NCBI GenBank assembly: GCA_013396525.1
Contig: VWYX01000354.1
Coordinates: 250,044-314,043 of the forward strand
Origin: Chaetorhynchus papuensis
Taxonomy: Eukaryota > Chordata > Aves > Passeriformes > Rhipiduridae
Direction of reading: 5' to 3'
DNA length: 64,000 bases
A model generated the notes under the pieces. It was not told the DNA's origin and made no database searches. It was given only the letters and a program-made list of their open reading frames with translations. The position numbers and the translations under genes are program-made. Shown here one piece after another: positions 36,427 to 47,945 of this stretch; positions within the stretch are counted from its first letter, which is position 1; every line of letters begins with the position of its first letter.

Positions 36427-39400
36427 GTCTCAGCAGTGGGGAGGCCCTAATGCTGTCTTGGAAGTCCTCTGCAGACAGGGGAAGGTCTGCTTGAAGTCAG
36501 GATTTAGGCTTGAGCCAGTGCTGTCAAGTACACCTCTCAGGGATTTTTTCTGCTCGGTCTTGGGGCTTAGTGATGCTCTGTGCTGATGTCCTACCTACAC
36601 AGAAACTCTGTGAGCAGATTGGAATTTTGCTGAGTTTTTATTACATCCTAAACTTCTTTGCTCCAAGAAATCCAGCATCATCCAGATTCTAGCCACCATG
36701 CACAGACCAAGGAGGTCCATAGGACTGCAGTGGTGTGAAAAGAGATCCTGACCTTTTCACTGTATTTAACATAAATCAAATGTCATAGTGGGGCTGAAAC
36801 TCCATGTGTATTAACCATCTTCCCATACTTATTAAACGATAGTAACTATCTCCCCGCCCTTCCCCCTCTTTCTAATAGCAGTATAAATAGTCCAAAGGTC
36901 TCTTGTCAACACAGCTCCCAGACTTCTAGCTCTTTGAGGGGCAAATGTACTTTGTTTTATTACTTGTAGGCATTCCTCAAAGAAGGGGACTTTGACCTTC
37001 TTAAATTCTTCCTGGAGATTAAATACCAAAACCAGCAGTCCACAAGGGAATTAATAGACAACTTCAATACACACAGCAGGACCTTTGGAGGGGGTCAAGT
37101 TATTAACACACTGGGAAATGTAGATTGTATCTTCCAATGCAGGATATATCTTGCATTCTAAATCAGATAATGACAACGGGGCCCAGAGAGCTGCATTTCT
37201 GAGATGAGTTCTGCAGCTCTCAGCAGATCTTCCAATTCTGGGTATTTTAGCAAGGACACAAATTTTCCGGACTTTAGAAATCTTCACGTAAGAAGGAATG
37301 CATAACAAACTTCTCCTTTTTTGAAAAATTATGCCTTCTGTATTAACTGTGGGCCCATGTGGCTTTATTTTGCATTAGACAAGGAATCTTACCTGGGGGC
37401 TTAATACTTATTCAACCTCCTACTGCCTCAAAACAGACAACCCTACAAAAATATTTGGTTAATATTTACATATTTAAGGAAATTAATGTCAGGCATTGAC
37501 AACCCTTTAAAGGTATTTTTGGTGCAGTTTTGAACAAAGTTTGCAGGAGCAAAATTTAAGCCTGATGAGAGCTAAGTGGTAATGGAAAATTCATTTCACC
37601 CTTCTTGCCATGCATAGTTGCACAGGAAACATGATTAAAAATATTCACTGAATGTAGATGAGCCAAGAAACAAGGATATGCAAGAGAATCAATAAAGGTT
37701 TTAGATTAAGTCACTATTTCTGTAAAACTTTGATACTTGAAAATGGGACAGTTTAACCGCCCTCCCTTGTTTTTGAACTGCTGTGCGCCAGTCTGAGATT
37801 TTACCTTTGAAATTGTCAAGAAAGGGAGAGCATCTTATAAAATCACCTTTTTTTTTCTCAACTCCTTTTGCTTTATGTATTTCACCACTGCTGAACAACA
37901 CAAACTTTTGAAACAAAAACCCTGCAGTAAGTAAAAATCATGAGAAGAATGAATAGGCTGAAATATATTACTTGTTATGAAATATTCCTTTGGCATGAAT
38001 TGCAATAAACAAACCAACATCCATTCCAAAACAGCAGTAAACAAATCTTTACTAGTCCCTGATTGCCAAAAATCTCACACTACTCAAATTGACATGGAAA
38101 AAAGCATAAATGTTAGTGAGGGGTGAATTTCAGGAAGGCTGGGTTTGGTCTGGATAAGCATATCTGACATATGCAAACCTTCTGGGAGCCTATAAAAACA
38201 AGCTTTCTTGGTATATTTCCTGCACTTCTGGTTAGGCTGGAAATGTCATGACAGCTGACTTTGCCACAGCCCTTGGGCACTCCAGGTTGTGTTCCTGGCC
38301 AGAAATCAGGGAAACAAAGATGCCTGGAAAGAGAAGAAACCACAGAACAATGTTTAGAGCTTCTAGAACAATTCCAAACAATGTGCTCAGCGTGCTCTTA
38401 CAGACACTTGGACATGACAGCTGTGTGGAAGATCAGCTCTTCTCCCTCTGCACAGAAAAAAAAAGAGGAATTAATGCTCGAAAAATGCTTTCCATCTCTT
38501 TTCTAGCTGCATGCAGGGTGTGCAGATATGCAGGCCAAACCTTACTGACCTAGCCTCTGGGCACGTGAAAAGTGCAAAGGCAAATGCTGTCACAAATCCA
38601 TTGTACACGCCCCCATTGCTGCATAACTTAACACCTCTTACACCTTCTGCTCTCTCCTTGTAAATTCAATCTATGAAATCCCAATAACAATTTAAAAACT
38701 GAAGTCCTGCCATATGGAAGCCAAATTTTAAACGCAAATTGTATTAGATGTTTGAATCCTAGCCCTAGTGGACCTTCTAGGAAAGGGAAAATAGAGTTTG
38801 GCTTTGTCCTGGTGATAATATTAGGGCATGTTATAATTTGTGTACCAGTCTCATAAAAACAATAAAGTGTACTGAAACTGTGAAACCTCTTACCAAAAGA
38901 ATTTCTGGGGGCTAAAATTGCATGGGTTCCAAAAAGCAAATAAGGAGAACAAAACCCTAGCCATGGCAGTGAAAAAACCTGTATCGTGCTCAGAAGCACC
39001 TTCGCTATGGAATGTCGGATGTCAGGGGAGTATTCAGAGGCTGTGTCCATCCGTCCTTGCTTGTTCTGTGCTCACCCTGTTCCCTGGGCCCTCTGTGAGC
39101 ACCAGCTTCTTCAGGAGAACAGGGAGGAGGTCTCACCACAGGAGATGGACTGCTGGCCTGAACCTTCTGCTGACCTTTCCTCATGAGCGTCAGATTTGCT
39201 CTTTGTGTTGTGTTTTATTGAGGTGAAGAGAAAAAGCAGAGCTGTTGGACACAAACCTTTCTCCAGTAAGACTTCTAGATATGCTCCAGATAGCTCATTG
39301 CTTCTGAATGAGCATCTCCAGCTCGAGATGTGCTGTTTCCAAAACATATTCCAAGTAAGGCCCCTGAGCTGAAGCCTCCCTGGTCTGTAAGCCACTCCCA

Positions 39401-41274
39401 TGGGCAGTGTGCCAGCCATGGACCATCAGCTGGGCTGTCACAAACATCTCCTGGAAAAACCTTTTTGGTAGTCTTGAAGAGGACTTGCCATCCCGTCAAG
39501 TGACTGGAAATGGAGCCAGATTGGCTGCCTTCTGATGTTTTCACAGACAATCCAGAGGCAAAAAAAGATTATTTTTCCAAGGCAAACATTCATAGAAATA
39601 CAGCTTCCCTTGAATATACAGGGATGATGAAATGTAGTGTGGGGGAAGGATACTTTTGTATTCCTTAATGGCTCCTCAAGCCAGGAGTTGGGCACTGCCC
39701 TTCCCACTGGGAGTCTTCTCTGTCATTTTATCCCTCTTTGGGTTCATTTGGCTGAAGGACTGAGGAATTTATGCTGTGCCTGCTTTGCAAAGTTATGCTT
39801 TGAGCAGGGCTTTTGGTGTTGAGCTTCCTCATGACTTTGGTGCCAGGAGCACTTGGATGTGCTTGTCCCCTTTCAAGTGACAGGAGGGGTTAACCTGCCA
39901 TGAATCTCAGAGGGGACAAGGCACAACTTTCTCTGCCTCTGTGACTTGTAGCTGTACCTGTGAAACACAATGAAGTGTGAAAATACATGCCTGGCCTTTG
40001 ATCCTGGGGCCAAATGTACCTCTGGTGTAACCTCAGTGTCTTTCCTAATGAAAGAAACATTCATTTCCTCCAGGAGGCCTTTGCAGGATTTGCACACAGA
40101 GCGGGCAGTGCTTTTGGCTTCCAGCCTAATTCCTTAATATCTCCTGCTCCTCCATACATATGGTGGGAAAGAAAGGTGTCACCAACCTGGGAGAACAGGG
40201 GCAGGAGGGAGGCGGCAAAGCAAGTCTGTCTGCACAAGGCTCAAATGCCCTTGTTCTTCTCATAAAGAGCCAGTTTAGGTTCATGAACACAAAGGCCTTT
40301 GATGTTGTTACTCGGCAAATGGTGCCTTAAAGATAATAGATGGTTTCATGGGCTGAGCCCTGGGCTGGGGCTTGGCAGCAAATGCCGAGCGAGCCATGCT
40401 CCTGGCAGAGATTTCCTCAGTGTGTCTAAGCTCTCCTGAGAACAGCCGTGAGAGCACTCCGACCTCTTCCAGCCATCTGGAGAGGGGGAGATAGCTGCCT
40501 CCCTCACAGGGTCTCGTAGAACTGTGCTGAGGTTTGCATGATTCTTTAAGGATAACTTATTTACCAGCTACACTTGCTAACTTGTTCCATCCCTGCGGGT
40601 AGAATTACGTGTGGGCAGCGCAGGCAGCTCCAGCTTGATGTCAAACCTGTGCCAGGAGGAGCTGCCTTCCCCTCGGCCCCTCGGCTCTGCTGCTCGGAGG
40701 CACACCTCTGGCCAGCCACGTGGCTCAGGGGTTCAGTGGGACTCGGTGTGACTTGATTCCAGCGAGGAGTTCTGACACTGCTTCCTCCTGTCAGCCAGTG
40801 CCCAGCCGGTGTCAGCCCGTGAACAGTGGGTGTGTGTGAAACCTGCTGGGGCTGCCGTGCCAGCTCCCTTCGGGGGCACAGGAGCTTCATCGGGGCTCTG
40901 CACTCTCCCAGGAACACTCTGGAGTTTCCCTGTTCTTCTCCTACAGCTCACGTCCTTCTGGCATGGTGGGGATCTCTGCCACACATCCCACCTCCACCCT
41001 CCCTGACCGATCTCCAGGGAGGATTCGTGCTCCTTCTTGTTCCCTTCCGGCCCCTGGGAGCCACTGGCTGAGGAAGATGACAATTTTGGAGGTGCAATTG
41101 GTACAGCCAGTGAAGAAGGTGCCAATCCCATGAGGGAGATGAAAATTTTTTAACAGGGAGAAGGCATAAATCTCTGGTAGGAGCTCTAATCCTCTTCCTG
41201 AAGTGCCAGTTAGCGCTGCTGCATCTCCAGTGCTCCTGCCCTGTGCGGTTTTCCTTGGGAGGGAAGGTGGGAGC

Positions 41275-41323
41275 GTGAGTGTGTGTGTGTGTGTGTGTCC
41301 GTGTGTGTGAGAGCGTGTGTGCG
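41275..41323. repeat. (GT)n microsatellite, interrupted
   Basis: GT repeats run for about 20 bases without a break, then continue as imperfect CGTGTGTGTGAGAGCGTGTGTG. Z-DNA-prone and probably length-polymorphic. Confidence 0.95.
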
Positions 41324-42005
41324 CTTCAAACCGTGTAACAGGAGATGAATTCAAAGTGCCTCCTCAGGACATTGTCGCTGCAGACGGACACTTTGTTCAT
41401 CCGTGCCGTGGAGCCATCAGGCCCTCCGAGCCCCGCTCAGCATCCCAACCCGGAGCGAGTCCCGTTTCAGCGGCGCTCCCCCTCCCCACCCAGCACATAA
41501 TGTTTCTATTGTGCTGATGCTGTTTTTCTGGGGAAGCGGCAGGGATTTGAATATCATAAAGGCAGAAGCTGGGCTTTGATATACTGTCACCAAAAGCTGA
41601 ATACTGTAATTTTCAGCAATTTTCTCCGAACTCCCCTTCAACCCCCCCGCTCCCGCAGGCCCCCAGCCCCCTCTTCTCCCCGGGCCCCTCCCGGTTGCTT
41701 TTTTCCTGACAAGCCCCTCCGTTGCTCCTCCCGCATGATCCTCATTTGGCAAATTAATGTGCTGCTGCTGATGAGAGACAGTGGGTTACTGTGAGCGCAG
41801 GCTCTCTCGTCTCCTCTCGCTATTACACCCTGGCAACATCAAAGGTCCAGTCATCCTGTTTCCATCTTCCCGTGGGTCCGCAGGGCCTGACTCAATCGCT
41901 CGGTTCAAAAGTGCAGGCTGGCTGGGACAGGGACAGCCCCCGCCCCATGGCCGCCATCGATGCTCCCATGGACAACACAGCACATCTTCTTTCCCTTCTC
42001 CTCCT

Positions 42006-42017
42006 GCAATTAATTGC
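42006..42017. promoter_or_regulatory. Perfect 12-bp homeodomain palindrome
   Basis: GCAATTAATTGC is identical to its reverse complement and contains overlapping TAAT/ATTA cores. Such sites suit cooperative homeodomain dimers, for example LIM, DLX or paired-type. Its setting in complex sequence between C-rich motifs supports a regulatory reading. Confidence 0.35.
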
Positions 42018-42108
42018 TGAATTTGAAGGGTAATCCACCTTCTCTCGCTTCACTCCTTTTAACTTCCATCTGAGGCAGACTTTTGCAGAAAGCCTTTTTC
42101 CTTCTTCT

Positions 42109-42131
42109 CCCTCCCCCCACCCTCCACCCCC
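42109..42131 (-). other. Canonical G-quadruplex motif (minus strand)
   Basis: C runs of 3, 6, 3 and 5 are separated by 1, 1 and 4 bases, giving a canonical G-quadruplex on the minus strand and an i-motif on the plus strand. It lies about 90 bases from the TAAT palindrome. Confidence 0.7.
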
Positions 42132-42240
42132 AAGCAACTATTTAATTTTTCATGATCTACCCTCTGGGAGCTGGCAGTTCCCCTGCTGGTAACTACGCTG
42201 TTTGTTTTAGCCAGTAACAAGATACTGTTCTGAAAAGTAA

Positions 42241-45200
42241 TTCTGATTACTCTGTGAATTTAGACTTTATTTCATACTTGCTCTTTCTGCATTAGAGAGA
42301 GATCTTTGTGATTTCTCCCTTCATAACAAATCTTGAGTATGGGTGAAGGAAAGGTAAATGGGGAAAGTGCCGAAGATCTGCCTGTTACTTGCCTGTCTCT
42401 TGTTCTCAAAAATGTGGTATCCTGGTGAGAATTGCTTCTGCATTTTAACCATTTCTGGGCTTTTGTAACCCTGTCAAAGGTGTGTGGTGAGATGAGGGAA
42501 GCAGCTGTCATAGCTGTGCTGGTACCACCTCAGCTGCAGAGCTCTCTCACAGGACAAGGCTTGGTGCCCTGGGACACACACCTCCATATCCCTTCCCAGA
42601 CTTTGGCTCCTGTGTAAGCCAAGTGCCCAGAACCCCTGACCGTGCGAGGCTGCAAGGGAAAGGCAGATCATTCCTCAGTCAGAGTGCCTTGTGTCTGCAA
42701 ATCACTCCATGACCAGCACTCACACCCCACCCATAGGTTCCCTGCCCAAACAGGAGCCAGGAGAAGCATAGAGGGTCCATATATTCTCCATGTCATCCCC
42801 TGCCTGAATCCTTTGTGACAAGGAGCAGTAAATATTTCTCCTCTGCTCAACTGCAAAGGACTCAGGCGGTCTTTGGATGAGATGGCAGTCCTTGCTGTCC
42901 AGACAGGGGCCGGCCACCCTTCAGGACCAGCAACACACACCCAGAGAAGTTTCCCTGAGAAACAGCACAAGTCCATCCCTGGAAATGCAGCTGTGAAGAC
43001 CCCTGCTGCCACGGGGGCAGCATCCCCAGCTGTTCCCACCAGAGGGGTTATATTGCAGCAAATCTGTTCCTCTTCCTTTGGTGCTGTGTTTTATTGTGCT
43101 TAGGCAGTGGCTCAGTTTTTCTCTCCCTCTCTGACTGCTGGAACAACTTGAACTCTCAACTGACTGGACTCAGTCCCAAGGACTACAGTAGCTCTTCCTC
43201 CCGGGAGAAAGTGGGACAGTCTAAGGATACAGAAGAGCTTAGAGCAGGAGAGGATTGTGTTTCACCCTGTAGGATTTTAACTGGTTTAGGGATTTTCTTC
43301 ACCTGAGCTGCCCCAGCAGCTGCCCCAGACATCCCCATCTTCTGCCTCACATAAAGTCTCAAGAGAACACAGATAAAATAAAAGAAGGAAGACAAATGTT
43401 CCAGCAGCCAGAGCTGTTTGCTGTGTGGAGCTGGGCTCATTCTTGCACTGACACACAGAATACAGACAGCCTTGGCTCCACCTAACATCCCTGGTCTCCA
43501 GTTCTTTCCCCCCAGTGGAGCTGAAACAAGCACACAGCAGTTGAGGTTATACAGTGTCTCAGTGTGCTCAGATTTCTTCCTAGCTGTCCAGGGTTTGCAG
43601 AATTCACAGTATTGTAGTTTTATCAGGGAAGAACTTCAGTTTGTGCCAAAGTGTGTGTGATTCCAAACAAGAACAAACCGTTCCATTAACTACCTGTCTG
43701 AGTACATTTTCATCTAAGGCAGGCCCTACAAAATTTAGCAGTCTCCTATGGGGTTTTGGAGCAGGTTACTGGAGGATCTGCTAAAATGTAAAAGTTTGCC
43801 AAGGTTACAATTGAATTAAAACGGTTCTAAAGTTCCCAACTATGCCCCTCCCATTACCTCAACAGCATTTAAGTACATTGAAGAAACAAGGAGAATTCCA
43901 AACTCATACAGTGTAGTAGTGTCAGAGTTGCTGGTATTATGGCACTGAATTTCATCCTAAATGTTTTAATTTGAGTCAGTAGTGGAGACCAGGACCTCAG
44001 ATCTCAGTGACTAAAAATCTTGCTTCAGGCATCCCTGTTGTGTATTTTTCCCACATAATGACATCGTTGCATTTAATGAGATGTTAACAATTCATTCACT
44101 GCTTTACATCTGTCGTGGAGGAGAAAATTGTGATTTCTTGACTTATGCACTGATTAGTGTAAATTAGTCATGGCAAATTTTGAGAAGTCCAAACTTCAGA
44201 AATTATGGCAAGAATGATGAAGACTCAAAGGTATGTTTGGAGGGAACTACCTACTTCTGGAGAACTTGGCCTGAGGTTCGATTGATTTCATGCCAGATGT
44301 ACGCCTCTCATAACCCTGCATGCTTGTTTTGAAGGATATGGCATGCTGAACAGGGAACTGATTAAGCCAGTCAGAGCACCATGAGGTTCAAACCCTTACT
44401 AAAACCCTCTTCTCTATAACCTGTAGGGAAAAACCCATGCAGAATCAAGGAGGTCATTTGGGGAATAAAAACTAAGCAATATCCAGGAGCAGCTCTTTGC
44501 CTGGGGGTAAGGACAGTCACTCTTGAATTTGCAAGTGTTCTTCTTGCAAATTTGTGCTACTGACAGTATTTTTGTAGGATTTAGCCACCCACATGCAGGC
44601 AGTAAAACATAGAAGTCTGAATGCTAGATATCTAAACTCTTGTCACAGACAATGGGGAACGAGCCAGTGTGGCCAAGAGAGTTTGGGTCAGTTGCCAGAA
44701 CATGATCAGCTAGTGCCATCAGAGATGATCTGGGGTATTGGGGTGTCTGCACTGTCTGGGCAGCATTGTGCAGGACCTATGGCGAACACACAAACAGACC
44801 TGCAGCTGGACACCACACCGGGAAACCACATCCAGAAACCTCCTGGTCTCCACTGTCTCTTGGTGCCTGTCTTTATGCATTAAATTGCATAAATTAAGCA
44901 TTAAGTTGCAATATTTCTCTCTACTACATATAGTTCTTCTTTGTTCAGATACATAGTAAAAAAGTTCTGCATATCTTAGTTCATCAAACTTATGTAATGA
45001 TCTCAGTTCCACCATCAGGTCAGTAATGATATAATTTTCTAAGCTACTAAAGCTAGGCCGTTTTCCCTGACTTAACTTTAAAGTTGGCCAAACTCTTGTA
45101 AAGGAGCTCTGTGTATCCTACAGCTGACAGACAAAACTTACCTCCTTAAGGTGAGCTGACCCCACTCTGAATGTTTAACTCTGCCTAAAAATACGCTGTA

Positions 45201-47931
45201 GTTAACGTGAAAAAGTGTAAGACTGGCACTAATGGCTCCACTGCTTGTCTCCTTTCTTTGAGATACCTCTTCCTGAGAGGCAGGCGCTGTGCCCCTTTAC
45301 AGCAGCCTAGATCTTAGGGCCAAAAAGGTGGTTCTGGTGAGCACTTTGAATTTGGGAGGGAAGTAGCATAAACCATTTCATTTCAGTCTTGTCAAGAACA
45401 AGACTTTTCAGCATGTTGAACCTGTACTGGGATGTGTGCCTTGAGCCTGCTTGATGCTGAGGTGGATGAAGCCACTTCCTTGAAGAGCTCTTCCAATGCT
45501 CTTGCAGCCCCTCTGAGGGGGAGCTTTCTGGGAGCTGTTTGGTCATGGCTCACATGCTGATGTGCACCCTGGTGAGGAGCCTGGCCCTCAGGTGAGAGCT
45601 GTGGACATGAGAAACCTCAGTGGTAGGTCCTAACAGCAACAGCAACACTAAAAGAGACAAACAACGTAGTATTTTGTTTTGATAGTATTGAAATAATTTG
45701 CAACGTCAGAAAATATATTTTACACAGATATTTTCCAGAAGTTTCTATTTCTTGAGAAACTTTGGCTATTCAAGCTTTGTTCTCCTGAAGAAAGCACACA
45801 GTCAGTGACTGTTTCTCAGGGTCAGAGTCTGAGGTACTGCTACCTGCTGAGCAGCAGCCAGCATAGTACCTAAAGGAAGGGAACAGGGGAATGCTTTTGC
45901 TCTCATGTTTTTCTCTCTCCTATGTCACACCACTCCTTGTCAGCCCTGCATTGGTGAGTATAAAGTACCTCCTGGCCGTGACATCACGCCACAGAAAACA
46001 GACTAATGAAGCAAAGGAAGCGAGGTTGACTTTTCTGCTGGGAGGCTGGCTCCAATCACCTGGTTGTAGTTAAAACGGATCACACTGAGCTGCTCTGCTT
46101 TGTAAGAGCTGAATTTCATTCTCTGTTACTGGATGATTATCTGATATCTTGTAAAAACTGTTGTCCATTTCTCCTGCCTTTAGATCTTTTGCTTTTATGA
46201 AATGCTAAATCTCCAACTCTGACCCTTCAGCAAAACCAGTTCACTTCATCAAATGAATCCTGTGACTTTGATTATGTAGGAGCTTTCATTAAAAGGGTCC
46301 AAAGTAAAGCAGACAAGGAAATGTCTTAGTGATTTGCAGCAATGCATTGAGAAACAGAAGGAAATGGATGGCAGAGATAAGGGAAATAAAATAGCCACAA
46401 TTTTTTAATAAGGGGAATGGAATTTCCCCCAAGGGTCTGTGTTACAGTGCTCTTTAGTAAAACACAAGCAAAACTCATAGTAGTGGAACTTAAATGCAAA
46501 ATATTGCCAACTTAGAGCAGCACAATGAAATTTCTAATAGCCAGAAAATGCTGACATGAAGGCATTACCAGAACATTTTAAGCCCTATATAATAGTGCTT
46601 CCAACAAACAATTGGCTGTTATGGGTTCAACCATAAAACTGAAAGTGCCTTGGCCACTGCTGCTCGGACGTGTGCTGCAACCGCATCACATTTTGCCCTT
46701 TGCTTTGTTATCTTAACTGTGGACTTCAACTATGGCACAAACATTCTTGTCTCTTCTCCTTTGTCCACACTGTATTTTGCAGTTTTAAGGAAAAAAATTG
46801 TCTGTGAATTACGTGAATGAGGCCAGTTTTGTCTTCCATGGGACTGTTACTTAACTAGTACCAGTGTACACTGCAAGGTCAGTAGTTTACAAAGGGATCT
46901 GGTTAGCATGTGGTACCAGCACAGACTGTACGGATCAGAGTAAAAAAATCATCCAGGCTTTCTGACAAGCTCACCCTTAAATTCTGTTTACTATTGTCCA
47001 CATGGATTTGCTTGTAGCCTAGCATTAAGCAATTTAGAGGATGAGGTTGATGTTTGGGATTTTGAATGTTTCTTGTGGTTTGGACATTCTTATAGAAGCG
47101 TGTTTGATTGTTATTCCATTTACAAACTCTCTCATGAAAATGATCCAAACAGCCATCACAGAGCTGCTGTCTTATATGAAATCCAGTAAAACTGTACAGC
47201 ACTGCTGATTATGAGTTGAGTTTCTTTGTCTTAAAGGTTAGAGCAGAGTCCAGGACGTGGCAGATTTCATGTGGTCATTTTTTTAATTCCTTCAACCAAG
47301 CACAGTAGAACCGCCCCAAAAGGTTGTGTTACTGCTAATTTTTCAACATCATCTATTTTGTTGCAGCATTGCCAAAAGAATTGATTATACTTTTAACAAT
47401 TATAGAAGTCTATTTTACCACTCTTCCATTTGAAAAATGCTGAGGAGATTTTGTTCAAAGTTTCCACGAAGATTACTCCTCTAGCTGAGACCAGCATGGA
47501 TGACATCAGCCCAGAACAGTTTAAAAAAGAACAGCATGTGGAAAGAAGGAGTTCAGGATAAAAAGTGTACTGAGGCCTTGAGGGAGAACCGAATCTGGCA
47601 CAAATCCGAAGTAATTTTCCTGATGCGGTTTGCAGCAACCCCAGTTGCACCAGCCCAGGGGGGTCTCAGCTGGAGGCAGGCAGGACATGGTCCAGCCAAG
47701 TGAGGATCAGCCCCTGGGGCAGGAGAGAGGGGTGGGCTGCAGGACAGAGGTGATGCTCCTGGCAGGAACCACAGCCCCTGCCCCACTGCTGCTGCAGGAG
47801 TGCCATGAGCAAACACACTGAGTGTCCTGGCAAACCGTGAAAGGATTCACAGACATCAGGCCAACAAGAGTCCATTAGATCATCTTTTCCTCACTGAAGG
47901 CCAAATGTGACTTTCAAATACCTTTTGAGAG
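42241..47931. other. Non-coding, no recognised gene
   Basis: No recognised gene, RNA or interspersed repeat. A splice-like minus-strand segment lies at 45142-45195 (good donor GAG|gtaagt, 54 bases, open in one frame), but it stands alone and is not called. AT-rich pieces occur at about 43980-44200 and 46090-46620. Confidence 0.45.
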
Positions 47932-47945
47932 CCACATGGTGGCAC
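47932..47945 (+). promoter_or_regulatory. CTCF-like site
   Basis: CCACATGGTGGCAC matches the forward CTCF core CCASYAGRKGGCRS at 12 of 14 positions (the YA pair is replaced by AT). The orientation is opposite to the sites at 8885 and 18401. Confidence 0.25.

Larger units (their letters stand above)
32772..40589. other. Non-coding, no recognised gene
   Basis: No recognised gene or interspersed repeat over nearly 8 kb. Sub-features listed separately are a candidate conserved element near 33120 and a poly(T) run at 36410. AT-rich, repeat-free pieces at about 33720-34080 and 37440-38110 show no definite motif cluster. Confidence 0.45.
40590..42240. promoter_or_regulatory. GC-rich to TAAT-rich block, candidate regulatory hub
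   Basis: The left half (about 40590-41720) is CpG-containing and GC-rich with C-rich quadruplex motifs near 41641-41695. The right half (about 41480-42240) switches to complex, repeat-free sequence, with GCACATAATGTTTC, GGCAAATTAATGTGCTG, the perfect palindrome at 42006 and TAATTTTTCATGATC. CpG-rich sequence joined to homeodomain-site-rich sequence is common near developmental genes and their enhancers. No exon was recognised inside. Confidence 0.35.

Noticed and set aside
37392..37440. Minus-strand segment with strong acceptor (TTTTTGTAG) and CCCAG|gtaaga donor
   Set aside because: All three frames contain stops, so it is not coding. It also shows that strong splice-like pairs occur here by chance.
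45142..45195. 54-bp minus-strand splice-like segment with GAG|gtaagt donor
   Set aside because: Isolated, very short, and open frame not informative at this length.
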